A stretch of 64,000 nt of DNA from Terrimonas sp. (GTDB taxonomy: Bacteria; Bacteroidota; Bacteroidia; Chitinophagales; Chitinophagaceae): positions 124,001-188,000 of the forward strand of contig NZ_QCZJ01000005.1 of NCBI RefSeq assembly GCF_003075435.1, given 5' to 3'. Made by a program: the position numbers and the translations under genes. Positions within the stretch are counted from its first letter, which is position 1. Each line of letters begins with the position of its first letter. Under the pieces are notes generated by a model. That model made no database searches. It worked only from the letters and a program-made list of their open reading frames with translations, and was not told where the DNA came from. This document shows, one piece after another, positions 43,948 through 52,900 of the stretch.

Positions 43948-43980
43948 GTTACTTAGTATCGAAAAGTAACAGTAACTTCG
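43948..43980 (+). promoter_or_regulatory. Candidate HxlR operator and promoter
   Basis: Perfect inverted repeat GTTACTT (43948-43954) and AAGTAAC (43964-43970) with a 9-nt spacer, followed by a third half-site AGTAAC and a -7-like TAACTTCG (43973-43980). It lies between the divergent nitroreductase and regulator genes and would let the regulator control both. Confidence 0.6.
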
Positions 43981-43997
43981 GGGAAACAAAGTAACTT

Positions 43998-44348
43998 ATG
44001 GCTGACGTTAAAAATGCTGATAATTGTAAAAAACATATTATGGCCGTGCATGATGCGATGGATGTATTGAGCGGAAAATGGAAGATATCTATCATAAGCG
44101 TGTTATGCTATCATAATAAAAGAAGATTCTCCGATATTTTAAATGATATAAAGGGAATATCAAACAAAATGCTTAGTAAAGAATTAAAAGAGCTGGAAAT
44201 AAATAAGCTTATTACAAGAACAGTGTTTGATACGCAGCCTGTAACGGTATATTATGAGCTAACGGAATACGGGTTAAAGTTACAATCTGTAATAAAGCAT
44301 CTGTCTGCATGGGGAACAGAGCACCGGAAAAAGATAATGGGCAGGTAA
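43998..44348 (+). CDS. HxlR-family transcriptional regulator
   Basis: 116 residues. A winged helix-turn-helix with the HxlR pattern: an N-terminal Cys (NCKKHI, Cys10), AMDVLSGKWKISIISVLCY, RRFSDILNDIKGISNKMLSKELKELE (recognition region about 48-74) and VYYELTEYGLKLQSVI. Many members sense electrophiles or oxidants through the N-terminal Cys. The target is most likely its own promoter and the divergent nitroreductase. Confidence 0.92.
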   Translation: MADVKNADNCKKHIMAVHDAMDVLSGKWKISIISVLCYHNKRRFSDILNDIKGISNKMLSKELKELEINKLITRTVFDTQPVTVYYELTEYGLKLQSVIKHLSAWGTEHRKKIMGR

Positions 44349-44417
44349 CAGTGTGCGGCAACTATTACATATACAGTTTTCATAGCACTAACAATTTAAA
44401 CCTGATACATATTTCTG

Positions 44418-44795
44418 ATGAAGAATACTGTATTGATATTTTTTTCAGTTCTGCTAATGGCGGTAACTGATACGCAGGCCCAACCCGCTAAACAGGTAAA
44501 GCAAATGGCTGATGCTGATTCCGTAAGGCTTGCTGAGCTCTTCAGAGATTTGCACCAACACCCTGAGCTTGCCTTTATGGAAGAGCGAACATCAGGAATT
44601 GTGGCCGGCGGGTTTAAAGCATTGGGGTATGAAGTAATTACCGGTATCGGAAAAACAGGTGTGGTTGGCATCCTGAAAAATGGAAATGGACCTGTTGTAA
44701 TGTATCGCGCCGACATGGATTGCAATGCCGTAAAAGAGATTACCGGGTTATCTTACAGCAGTACAAAAACAATGTTCAACAGCGAAGGCATCCCT
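44418..44795 (+). pseudogene. Truncated M20 amidohydrolase remnant
   Basis: The frame starts with a signal peptide (MKNTVLIFFSVLLMAVTDTQAQ) and continues as an M20-type peptidase/amidohydrolase (ELFRDLHQHPELAFMEERTSG, VVMYRADMDCNAVKEITGLSY). Homology stops near residue 125, before the metal-binding HACGHD block and the rest of a protein that should be over 400 residues. From about 44796 the sequence becomes dispersed repeat copy 2, which supplies the last codons and the stop at 44838-44840. The gene was therefore broken by insertion or deletion at the repeat, and no 3' part was found downstream. Confidence 0.85.
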
Positions 44796-44959
44796 GGTTC
44801 TCCGCAGTTTTCAACTCCTGATCTTTTGTGTATACACTGAATGCTGCGAGGCATGCTCATCGTCTCTGCAATATCTTCCTTATGTGGTAAGCGTTTTAAT
44901 TATAACCTTTGATTCTCCGACTGCCGCGGAGTCCTGCCAACGCAAATTGCCCGGAGGAG
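44796..44959 (+). repeat. Dispersed intergenic repeat, copy 2
   Basis: About 160 bp related to 14457-14605 (same direction) and to 62561-62722 (reverse complement). Shared blocks with copy 1 include ggttctccg.agt at the left end and gaggcatgctca; shared blocks with copy 3 include tggtaagcgttttaatta and ctgccgc.gag. It starts exactly where the M20 gene homology ends. Confidence 0.8.
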
Positions 44960-45022
44960 AGACTTTGTTGTTATTACACGACAGCTAATAATTAAAAATA
45001 ATTTACGGGTTATAAATATTGT

Positions 45023-45038
45023 ATCGTAATATTGCGAT
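45023..45038 (+). promoter_or_regulatory. ArsR operator 1
   Basis: ATCGTAAT-ATTGCGAT, an almost perfect 16-bp palindrome ending 13 nt before the arsR start. The same core recurs at 45406 before arsM, so the regulator probably represses both. Confidence 0.7.
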
Positions 45039-45051
45039 TGATTAACAGCAT

Positions 45052-45387
45052 ATGGGAGCTACAAAAACTATACTATTTACAAAAGGACAGAATGAAATAG
45101 CTATGATGGCGAAGGCTATAGCGCACCCTGCACGGGTGGCAATTCTGCAATACCTGGTAAAAAAGAATGCATGCGTATGCAATGACCTGGTGGATGAGTT
45201 AGGACTTGCACAGGCAACCACTTCACAGCATCTTAAAGAATTAAAAAATGCAGGGATTATCCAGGGGACAATTGAAGGCGTAAGTGTATGTTATTGTATA
45301 AATCCGGCAATATGGAACAAATACCGGCAGTTGTTTAACAGCTTTTTTAAAGAGGTAGATTTGAAAGGTGCTGCCTGCTGCAAATAA
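45052..45387 (+). CDS. arsR: ArsR-family arsenite-responsive repressor
   Basis: 111 residues. Winged helix with AHPARVAILQYLV, the metal-site motif CVCNDLVDEL (Cys41, Cys43) and recognition helix ATTSQHLKELKNAGII. Two more pairs, CYC (80, 82) and a terminal CC (109, 110), could bind As(III). It is first of a cluster with the arsenite methyltransferase and arsenate reductase. It binds DNA without metal and releases it on arsenite binding (family knowledge). The operator palindrome precedes it. Confidence 0.92.
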   Translation: MGATKTILFTKGQNEIAMMAKAIAHPARVAILQYLVKKNACVCNDLVDELGLAQATTSQHLKELKNAGIIQGTIEGVSVCYCINPAIWNKYRQLFNSFFKEVDLKGAACCK

Positions 45388-45405
45388 TTTTTTTTGAGTT
45401 TATTA

Positions 45406-45421
45406 ATCGTAATATTACAAT
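45406..45421 (+). promoter_or_regulatory. ArsR operator 2
   Basis: ATCGTAAT-ATTACAAT, the same core as at 45023 with a weaker right arm, in the 55-nt gap between arsR and arsM. It implies that arsM has its own repressed promoter. Confidence 0.6.
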
Positions 45422-45442
45422 AAAACATTTAACTATTATTAT

Positions 45443-46291
45443 ATGCAAACAGAACAGGAGTTAAAAGAAATAGTAAAGCAGAAATACAGCGAAATTGCTT
45501 TGCAGGATAAAACGTCCAATGCGTCTTCCTGCTGTGGTTCCACATGCTGCAGCACCGAAGTGTACAACATTATGACGGATGACTACACTGGTTTAGATGG
45601 GTATACACCTGATGCAGACCTGGGTTTGGGATGCGGTTTGCCCACGCAATTTGCCCGTATAAAGAAAGGCGATACGGTTGCAGACCTGGGTAGTGGTGCC
45701 GGTAATGATTGTTTTATAGCCCGCGCTGAAACAGGGGAGGAGGGCAAGGTGATCGGTATAGATTTTACTGCTGCCATGATTGAAAAAGCAAGACACAATG
45801 CTGAAAAGCTGGGGTATAACAATGTTGAATTCAGGCAGGGAGATATAGAGCATATGCCTGTATCTTCAGCTACGATAGACGTAGTGGTTAGCAACTGTGT
45901 GCTTAACCTGGTACCCAATAAAGGTGCTGTAATAAAAGACATGTACAGAGTTTTAAAGCCGGGCGGTCATTTCAGCATTTCAGATATTGTATTAACAGGT
46001 ACATTGCCAGAAGCCTTACAAAATGCTGCAGAAATGTATGCCGGCTGTGTTGCCGGAGCGGTTCAAAAAAATTCCTATCTTGATTTAATACAGTCTAACG
46101 GGTTTATAAATGTTACTATTCAGAAAGAGAAAAAGATTGTAGTGCCGGATGATATTTTAAAGAATTTTTTAAGTGCCGGGGAACTGGAGCAGTTTAAAGC
46201 GAACGAAGCGGGTATATTCAGTATTACCGTATATGCTGAAAAGCCATTGGAAGAGAAGAAGGCATGTTGCGGTCCCGAATGCTGTAATTAA
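45443..46291 (+). CDS. arsM: Arsenite S-adenosylmethionine methyltransferase
   Basis: 282 residues. Class I SAM-dependent fold with motif DLGSGAGNDC (81-90), GIDFTAAMIEKA and RQGDIEHMPV. Three conserved substrate cysteines are visible: Cys64 in GLGCGLPT, Cys152 in SNCVLNL and Cys202 in YAGCVAGA. There are extra Cys clusters at the N-terminus (CCGSTCC, 30-36) and at the C-terminal end (CCGPECC), which may carry arsenite. It methylates As(III) to volatile or less harmful species using SAM. Confidence 0.95.
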   Translation: MQTEQELKEIVKQKYSEIALQDKTSNASSCCGSTCCSTEVYNIMTDDYTGLDGYTPDADLGLGCGLPTQFARIKKGDTVADLGSGAGNDCFIARAETGEEGKVIGIDFTAAMIEKARHNAEKLGYNNVEFRQGDIEHMPVSSATIDVVVSNCVLNLVPNKGAVIKDMYRVLKPGGHFSISDIVLTGTLPEALQNAAEMYAGCVAGAVQKNSYLDLIQSNGFINVTIQKEKKIVVPDDILKNFLSAGELEQFKANEAGIFSITVYAEKPLEEKKACCGPECCN

Positions 46292-46365
46292 TTCCGTAGT
46301 GAACAACCCTTTTATTAAAAGCGGGAACAGGTTGTTTTTTATTACAATACCTTCAAAAGCAGGAA

Positions 46366-46791
46366 ATGAAAATATTGGTTCTTTGTACGGGTAATAGTTG
46401 CCGCAGCCAGATGGCTGAAGGCTATCTGCGTTTATTTGCCGGTGATAGTGCCGACATATATAGCGCCGGGGTAGAAACACATGGAGTTAATCCGAAAGCA
46501 ACAGCAGTAATGAATGAAGATGGTGTTGATATATCGGCCCATCAATCCAATAGTATAAACGAATACAAAAATATTGATTTTGATTTTGTAATAACGGTAT
46601 GCGATAATGCAAAAGAAAGATGTCCTTACCTCCCGGCTAGGGCAAAAAAGATACATTATAATTTCCCTGACCCTGCCAAAGCAGTTGGCACTGAAGAAGC
46701 CGTGATTGAACAGTTCAGGCTGGTAAGGGATATGATAAAGATATATTGCCGGGATTTTGTTTCCCATTATGTCAGGCCAGGAATTGGCTGA
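46366..46791 (+). CDS. arsC: Arsenate reductase, low-molecular-weight phosphatase type
   Basis: 141 residues. LMW-PTP-type active site CTGNSCR (Cys7 to Arg13), later Cys79 and Cys86 in VCDNAKERCP for the disulfide relay, and Asp102 in NFPDPAKA. It reduces arsenate to arsenite with thioredoxin. The arsM stop lies 74 nt upstream. The window holds no ArsB or Acr3 pump, so arsenite would be methylated here or exported by a pump encoded elsewhere. The gene converges with the FadR regulator, 5 nt apart. Confidence 0.93.
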   Translation: MKILVLCTGNSCRSQMAEGYLRLFAGDSADIYSAGVETHGVNPKATAVMNEDGVDISAHQSNSINEYKNIDFDFVITVCDNAKERCPYLPARAKKIHYNFPDPAKAVGTEEAVIEQFRLVRDMIKIYCRDFVSHYVRPGIG

Positions 46792-46796
46792 ATATT

Positions 46797-47507
46797 TTAG
46801 CTAAACAATCGCACAAAATGATTTTCCAGGTGCGCCCGCATACCGTTGCGAAAATCCTCCGGTGTACCGTTTTCCAGGATATCTACCAGTTGATTGTGCG
46901 ATACAAAAGTTTTAAACGGATAAGGTTCCTTAAGCAAATGGCTACTCTTGTGCACATAATCAAAAACCGGCAGCAGCATTCGCTGGAACTTTTTTAATGC
47001 CTCATTGCCCGTGATCTCGTACAGCTTTCCGTGAAATTTTATTTCATGGTCAATATTAAATAAATGATGTTGCGCAACAGGAGGTTCATTGCTCACAATT
47101 TCCCTGAGCTCTTTAATATCTTCTTTGGTAATCCGCTGAAAAAGAAAATCAGCCATCCCGATTTCCAGCACAAGCCTTATCTCAAATATTTCTCTTAAGG
47201 TGTTTTGGTCCAGCACATGCGGATTCATGCTCCTGCTCATAATGCCAAAAATATCGGGACTGGTTATTACCGAACCTTTTTTCTTTTTGGATGCTATTAA
47301 TCCCATCATTTTTAACCGTGTGAGCGCTTCGCGGATAACGGTGCGGCTTACTCCAAGTGTTTCAGTCAGCTCTAATTCCTTGGGAATGCTATCTCCGACT
47401 TTGAGTTTTTTTTGCTGCAGTAAATTAACAAGGCGCTCCACCACCTTATCAACCAGCGAGCTGGTATCTACTGTTAGAAGTTCTTTTTTCAAATTTTCGT
47501 TTACCAT
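46797..47507 (-). CDS. GntR/FadR-family regulator, likely sialic-acid repressor
   Basis: 236 residues. N-terminal winged helix (PKELELTETLGVSRTVIREALTRLKMMGLI, about 42-71) and an all-helical FCD ligand domain with metal-ligand-type Asp/His residues (NIDHEIKFHGKLYEITGN, VSHNQLVDIL, RAHLENHF). It is divergent from the SusC gene of the sialic-acid locus with 173 nt between them. The operator-like palindrome at 47641 lies on that gene's promoter. By analogy to NanR it probably senses a sialic-acid intermediate (inference). Confidence 0.9.
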   Translation of the reverse strand: MVNENLKKELLTVDTSSLVDKVVERLVNLLQQKKLKVGDSIPKELELTETLGVSRTVIREALTRLKMMGLIASKKKKGSVITSPDIFGIMSRSMNPHVLDQNTLREIFEIRLVLEIGMADFLFQRITKEDIKELREIVSNEPPVAQHHLFNIDHEIKFHGKLYEITGNEALKKFQRMLLPVFDYVHKSSHLLKEPYPFKTFVSHNQLVDILENGTPEDFRNGMRAHLENHFVRLFS

Positions 47508-47610
47508 TTGCCCAATATTTTATATGTTATTTTTATTTAATGTTTAATTAGTTGTTTATTAATAAAAATAATTACAGGTTTTAATTCTTCTCACAATCTG
47601 CAAAAATATT

Positions 47611-47657
47611 TTTGCTAATACAAATTTAACTGCTAGTTTTATTATGTCATACATAAT
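47611..47657 (+). promoter_or_regulatory. Promoter of the sialic-acid operon with FadR-type operator
   Basis: TTTG (47611-47614), a 19-nt spacer and TAGTTTTA (47634-47641). It is followed by the inverted repeat ATTATGT-CAT-ACATAAT (47641-47657), which has perfect 7-bp arms and a GT/AC core typical for the FadR subfamily. The operator sits over the start point, the position of a repressor. Confidence 0.7.
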
Positions 47658-47680
47658 ACAAAAAATAAAAAAATCAGACA

Positions 47681-50600
47681 ATGAATACTGCTATTATGAG
47701 AGTGTGGTTTTTATCTTCTCTGTTGCTTTTTTCGCTGGTTGGCAAATCGCAGGAAAGGGTTATTACCGGAAAGGTATTATCAGCCGATGATAATGCGCCG
47801 ATGCCTGGTGTAACCATTGCAGTTAAGGGAAAAACAGCCATTACACAAACCGATGAATCGGGAACTTTCAGCATTAATGTAAATACAGGCGACGTGATCG
47901 TCTTTTCTTCCGCTGGTTACAATAACAAAGAAGTTACTGTTGGCAACAGTGCTGTAATGAATGTTGCGCTGGAAAGAACATCGGGCAGCCTGGGAGAAGT
48001 AGTAGTAGTGGGATATGGTACAGCCAAACGTTCCAAGGTAACCTCTTCTATTTCTACACTTGATAATAAAGTATTACAGTCGGGTGTCCGCTCTAACCCT
48101 GCACAGGCGCTTGCGGGAACCATTCCCGGCTTAAGAGTATCTACCACTACCGGCAGACCAGGCTCTTTACCCAATATTGTATTAAGGGGCGGTACCAACT
48201 TTGATGGATCTGGCAGCCCATTGATCATAATGGATGGCCAGGTGCGGAGTTCACTCAGTGATATCAATTCAGAAGACATACAAAGCATAGAAGTATTGAA
48301 AGATGCTTCCGCAACGGCCATCTATGGTGCAAGAGCCAGTAATGGTGTAATCCTGATCACTTCCAAAAGAGGTAAAGCCGGCAGCGCTTCTATCAACTTT
48401 CAGGCAAAGCGCGGCTACAACTATCTTAATCTTCCCTATAACTTCATGAGCGCGGAAGATTATATTAAATGGTCAAGGATGGGTGTGGCGCAGGCCATCA
48501 TTAATGGTACATTCGGTAACGTTACTACTAATTCTGCTTTATCAGCCGTAGGACCAAGAGGTACCGGAAACATTTATAAAGATGCAAACGGGAATATTGT
48601 TGATGGTAATTATGATACAAGGGCTATATGGAGTGTGATGCGTTTGGATGATGTGAACAGGGAATTATTAAATGAACCTGGCTGGAAGACAATGAAAGAC
48701 GCGGTACCAACCAACGCTGCCGGTAACTATGATCCTAATGGAACATACGCCGATCTGATATACAAAGATTTTAATTATGGCAGTTACGGATTACACAAAA
48801 AATCTTTATTGCAGGATTATAATATTGGTATGACTGGCGGAAACGATAAGGGAAAGTATTATGCGAATATTGGTTATTATGACGAGGATGGTTTATCGCT
48901 TAAAACTTTTTACCGTCGTCTTAATTTCACCCTCAATGGAGATTATAAAATAAAAAGCTGGCTGAAATCAGAAAGCGGCATTCAATATATAAGGGCTAAC
49001 TGGCGCGATCAGTCTTTACAGAATGGCGAAGCGAATTACTGGGGAAGAATGCTATCCGCACCACCCACCATGCGCGGCACAAATGCCAAAGGTGAATTAT
49101 TACTTGGGCGTGATGCCAGCGATGGAAATCCATTGCTGAATATCGATAAGTATATACGCCGCAACCAGTCTGATAAATTTACACTGAACCAGGCATTCCA
49201 GGTAGATTTTACCAACGATCTTTACCTGCGGGTGAATGGTATATTAATGTATGATGAATCTTTTGCAGAAAGCTTTAATAAAGACTTCCGCACAGGGATC
49301 ATGAGCCTTACCAATCCTAATACAGGATGGAACAGGGACAGGGCAAGCGCTGCAGCATTTGATCGTACTATACGTCAAACCTATAACGCTATCTTAAATT
49401 ATAATACTACTTTTTCTAAAGATCATACCATAGCGGCAATGGCAGGCTTTGAATATTATGAGGCTGCCAATAAAGGCGTGGCTGCAAGTGGCAGCCTGGC
49501 TCCGACTGATGATTTTGAAGATCTTGCACTTACACTAAACAATGCAACAACACAAACAAGGGGTACAGATTCGTATCACGCAACAGAGCGTATTATTTCA
49601 GGCTTTGGAAGGTTGAATTATGACTGGAAGGATAAATATCTGGCTTCGTTTACTGTTCGCCGTGATGGTTATTCAAGGCTGATAGGTGATAACCAGTTTG
49701 GTACATTCCCTGCCGTATCTATGGGCTGGATGGTACATAAAGAAAGCTTTATGTCTTCAACAGCCAATTGGTTGTCTTACCTGAAGCTTCGTGCAAGCTG
49801 GGGTAAGAACGGTAATATTGGTATTGGCACCAACAACGGTATAGGTATATATGAATTGCAGGGTTCTTATGGCGCTCAAACCGCTTATAATGGCACAATA
49901 GGGTTTTTGCAAACAGGTATTGCCAACCCTAATTTAAAATGGGAAAAAACAAATACCACTGAAGTGGGTGCAGATATGGGTTTTCTTGATAACCGTGTTA
50001 ACGCCTCTGTTGCATTTTATAATCGTATAACCGATGATAAAATTGCCAGCGTTGTATTACCAACCTCTTCAGGTATCACCTCTATCCGTACCAACAATGG
50101 AAGTATGCGTAACCGTGGTGTGGAATTAAGTGCGTCTTACAAAATTATCCGTAATAAAGAAGTAACATGGGATGTAAGCGCCAATGCATCATGGAATAAG
50201 AATATCATTCTCAAACTTCCATATAATGGTAATGAAAATAATCGCCAGGGCGGCCAGCAGATCTATGATCCTGCTACAGGAAAAGTAATATGGGTTGGCG
50301 GTTTGCAGGAAGGGCAGGAATATGGTGAAGTATTCGGCTTTATCAGCGATGGCATCATCAGAACACAAAAAGATCTTGAAGAATATAATAAGATTGACCT
50401 TGCGGCAGGACAGGTATGGGCTTATGCTTCAGCAGGTAAACGCGTAGCAAGCCAGCAACTGATAGACGAGCATAATCTGAACAGCTCCGGCTTAAATTAT
50501 ATCCCTACCCAATTAGGTGATATGAAATGGAGAGATATTGATAAGAACGATACCATCGATTACCGGGATATGACTTCATTGGGAAGGCAGCTTCCACGCT

Positions 50601-51079
50601 GGACAGGTGGACTTTCCACTACAGCTACCTGGAAAGGGTTTACATTGTTTGCACGTGTTGATTTTGCATTGGGATATATACAGCGCGACTTTATGCAGGG
50701 ATGGTCGCTGGCATCTGCACAAGGTGAATTTAATATGACAGATGCGGTGAAAGATACATGGACTCCTGAAAATCCAAATGCCAAATATCCGCGTTATACA
50801 TGGGCAGATCAGCTCAATACCAAAAACTTCGACCGGCCGAGCAGCATGTTCTGGGTAAACTCAAGTTACCTTGCTTTCAGGGAGGTAACACTGAGCTATG
50901 CATTGCCGGTATCATTATTGAAAAGAGCAAAAGCTTCAGGATTGGTTTTATCGGTAACTGGTCAAAACCTTGGGTATATTACCAACAAGCAGCTCAACCT
51001 GCCGGAACGTACCGGAGACCAGAACAGTGCATATACAATTCCTACACAATTGGTATTTGGTGCAAGCCTTACCTTCTAA
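47681..51079 (+). CDS. SusC-like TonB-dependent receptor of the sialic-acid locus
   Basis: 1132 residues. Signal peptide (MNTAIMRVWFLSSLLLFSLVGKSQ), carboxypeptidase-like domain (VITGKVLSADDNAPMPGVTIAVKG, about 26-100), VVVGYGTAKRSKVTSSISTL, plug (IVLRGGTNFDGSGSPLIIMDG, IQSIEVLKDASATAIYGARASNGVILITSKRG) and barrel ending LVFGASLTF. It is followed by SusD after 32 nt, and then by the complete Neu5Ac catabolic set, so sialylated glycans or free sialo-oligosaccharides are the probable ligand. Confidence 0.95.
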   Translation: MNTAIMRVWFLSSLLLFSLVGKSQERVITGKVLSADDNAPMPGVTIAVKGKTAITQTDESGTFSINVNTGDVIVFSSAGYNNKEVTVGNSAVMNVALERTSGSLGEVVVVGYGTAKRSKVTSSISTLDNKVLQSGVRSNPAQALAGTIPGLRVSTTTGRPGSLPNIVLRGGTNFDGSGSPLIIMDGQVRSSLSDINSEDIQSIEVLKDASATAIYGARASNGVILITSKRGKAGSASINFQAKRGYNYLNLPYNFMSAEDYIKWSRMGVAQAIINGTFGNVTTNSALSAVGPRGTGNIYKDANGNIVDGNYDTRAIWSVMRLDDVNRELLNEPGWKTMKDAVPTNAAGNYDPNGTYADLIYKDFNYGSYGLHKKSLLQDYNIGMTGGNDKGKYYANIGYYDEDGLSLKTFYRRLNFTLNGDYKIKSWLKSESGIQYIRANWRDQSLQNGEANYWGRMLSAPPTMRGTNAKGELLLGRDASDGNPLLNIDKYIRRNQSDKFTLNQAFQVDFTNDLYLRVNGILMYDESFAESFNKDFRTGIMSLTNPNTGWNRDRASAAAFDRTIRQTYNAILNYNTTFSKDHTIAAMAGFEYYEAANKGVAASGSLAPTDDFEDLALTLNNATTQTRGTDSYHATERIISGFGRLNYDWKDKYLASFTVRRDGYSRLIGDNQFGTFPAVSMGWMVHKESFMSSTANWLSYLKLRASWGKNGNIGIGTNNGIGIYELQGSYGAQTAYNGTIGFLQTGIANPNLKWEKTNTTEVGADMGFLDNRVNASVAFYNRITDDKIASVVLPTSSGITSIRTNNGSMRNRGVELSASYKIIRNKEVTWDVSANASWNKNIILKLPYNGNENNRQGGQQIYDPATGKVIWVGGLQEGQEYGEVFGFISDGIIRTQKDLEEYNKIDLAAGQVWAYASAGKRVASQQLIDEHNLNSSGLNYIPTQLGDMKWRDIDKNDTIDYRDMTSLGRQLPRWTGGLSTTATWKGFTLFARVDFALGYIQRDFMQGWSLASAQGEFNMTDAVKDTWTPENPNAKYPRYTWADQLNTKNFDRPSSMFWVNSSYLAFREVTLSYALPVSLLKRAKASGLVLSVTGQNLGYITNKQLNLPERTGDQNSAYTIPTQLVFGASLTF

Positions 51080-51111
51080 AATCATAACTGTTAATTGATA
51101 AAAATAAAACT

Positions 51112-52677
51112 ATGAACAAGTTTAAATATATCTTTTTAATAGCGCTTTTTGCGATACTCTCCGGCTCATGCAAAAAAGCGTTGGAATTGGCTCCCGAAGA
51201 TTATTTCGGTGATGGCAACTTCTGGCAAAATGAATCGCAGGTTACCAATTTTATGGTAGGGCTGCACAAGCAGTTCCGCGATAACCAGTTCCAGTTTGTG
51301 CGTCTCGGCGAAATGCGTGGCGGCGGGTTCAGTAATGTAGACAGGCAGAATACTTCTCTGAATGAGTTACCCATTATTGAGCAGCGGATTGATGAAAACT
51401 CTGCAGGCGTAGGCAGTTGGGGCGGGTTTTATGGACCTATACTGCAGTTAAACCTCTTTATACAAAAAGTGGAAGCGGTTACTTTTCTTTCCGAATCTTC
51501 CAAGAATTATTTACTTGCACAGGCCTATGCCATGAGGTCATACTATTATTTTCATTTGTTACGTACCTACGGCGGAGTGCCCATCTGGCTTGAGCCTGAA
51601 GTATTGAATGGCAAAACAGATGCCGTTGAATTACGCAAAGCCCGTTCAACAGAGGCAGAAGTGCTGGCAGTAGTAAAAAGTGATATAGGTAAATCTGTTT
51701 CTTTGTTTGGATCATCTGCTTCACCCGCAGATAAAAGCCAGTGGAGCCCCAATGCTGCATTAATGCTGAAGGGAGAAATATATCTCTGGTCTGCTAAAGT
51801 ATATGGTACTGCAGCGGACTTAACAGAAGCAAAAAATGCGTTGAATGCGGTAACAGGCACATCTCTGCAGGCTAATTTTGCGGATGCATTTTCTTATTCT
51901 AAAAAGAATAATAATGAAGTCATCCTCGCCATACGGTTCCGGGTAGGCGAAGCGGAAATGACAAATTATGCCAGCTTCCTGTATTCTACTTTCAACTTCG
52001 ACGGGCAGCATTATAAAGATTCCCTGGCTACAGGTTCATTGCTTGTTGACCCCCTGGTGATTGCCGCAACCAATTCACAACAGATCATTCAGCGATACGG
52101 TTATACATTTGAGTTATTCCAGAGCTATGATGTGCTTGATAAGAGACGTAATGCTACTTTTTATGATTATTACAAAGTAAATACTACTGTTACGCCGCAT
52201 GTGCCTACGGTAAGAAATACCGCGCTGGTAAAATTCCTGGGAACAATAGACGCGAATAAAAGATATTTTGCTGACGACTGGACAGTATACCGGGAATCTG
52301 ATCGCCTGCTGATGTTAGCGGAGATCGCCAATGCAGAAGGCAGCGATCCTCAGCAATATATACAGCAGATCAGAGATCGTGCTTTTGCGCCGGATGCTGA
52401 TCCAACACCTTTTGTAAATGGATCGCAGGATGAAAATGAATTGGCTATTTTTGAAGAACGCACTAAAGAGTTTGTATACGAGGGGAAACGCTGGTATGAT
52501 ATCAGGAGGATGAAATATGCAGGTGAGCCATTGGTATTTAAAAGTGCTAACCATCCGTATGGTGTGCTGGATAAAGCAACAGATGGTTATAAAATTCTAT
52601 GGCCGATTGAAGCTGCTATCTGGACTAATGATCCGCTGGTTGATCAAACTCCGGGATATGCAACAGCTAAACCATAA
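51112..52677 (+). CDS. SusD/RagB-family lipoprotein of the sialic-acid locus
   Basis: 521 residues with lipobox LSGSC (Cys 20). Family marks are LELAPEDYFGDGNFWQNE, LLAQAYAMRSYYYFHLLRTYGGVPIW, NAALMLKGEIYLWSAKVYG, RESDRLLMLAEIANAEG and TKEFVYEGKRWYDIRRMKYAG. It is the surface partner of the SusC at 47681 and probably has affinity for sialoglycans. The next structure is a strong palindrome at 52687. Confidence 0.94.
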   Translation: MNKFKYIFLIALFAILSGSCKKALELAPEDYFGDGNFWQNESQVTNFMVGLHKQFRDNQFQFVRLGEMRGGGFSNVDRQNTSLNELPIIEQRIDENSAGVGSWGGFYGPILQLNLFIQKVEAVTFLSESSKNYLLAQAYAMRSYYYFHLLRTYGGVPIWLEPEVLNGKTDAVELRKARSTEAEVLAVVKSDIGKSVSLFGSSASPADKSQWSPNAALMLKGEIYLWSAKVYGTAADLTEAKNALNAVTGTSLQANFADAFSYSKKNNNEVILAIRFRVGEAEMTNYASFLYSTFNFDGQHYKDSLATGSLLVDPLVIAATNSQQIIQRYGYTFELFQSYDVLDKRRNATFYDYYKVNTTVTPHVPTVRNTALVKFLGTIDANKRYFADDWTVYRESDRLLMLAEIANAEGSDPQQYIQQIRDRAFAPDADPTPFVNGSQDENELAIFEERTKEFVYEGKRWYDIRRMKYAGEPLVFKSANHPYGVLDKATDGYKILWPIEAAIWTNDPLVDQTPGYATAKP

Positions 52678-52686
52678 TTGTATTTA

Positions 52687-52724
52687 ATTTTATTGCCCCG
52701 CCCTTAAGGGCGGGGCAATAAAAT
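52687..52724. terminator. 38-bp perfect palindrome, strong terminator
   Basis: Arms attttattgccccgccctt and aagggcggggcaataaaat (19 bp each) are perfectly complementary with no loop bases between them. The GC-rich core next to A/T-rich ends makes it an intrinsic terminator in both directions, 9 nt after SusD. It probably reduces readthrough from the abundant SusCD transcript into the catabolic genes. Confidence 0.85.
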
Positions 52725-52746
52725 ATTAAAATCAAATAATAAACCA

Positions 52747-52842
52747 TTACTGCCATGGTTCGTGTCTCACGAACCACAGCGGTAGGGAAAAGGAAAAAGT
52801 GGTTCGTGAGACACGAACCACGGCGGTAAGATTTTATCTTAC
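52747..52842. repeat. REP-like pair of hairpins
   Basis: Two copies of tggttcgtg-NNN-cacgaacca (52756-52776, loop tct; 52800-52820, loop aga) form hairpins and, being reverse complements of each other, can also pair together. Flanks extend the symmetry: ttactgcca to the left and acggcggtaa to the right. A further hairpin gtaagat-ttt-atcttac lies at 52826-52842. The layout is that of a bacterial REP/BIME-type element between SusD and the lyase gene. No RAYT transposase is in the window. Confidence 0.7.
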
Positions 52843-52900
52843 GGATAAGGGCTTTAGCTGAAAATGATACATTTAAAAATCAAACAAAAAACCATAACAA

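Noticed and set aside
52747-52842. CRISPR-like repeat pair
   Set aside because: Only two copies, separated by 23 nt and palindromic throughout, with no cas genes; a REP-like element fits better.
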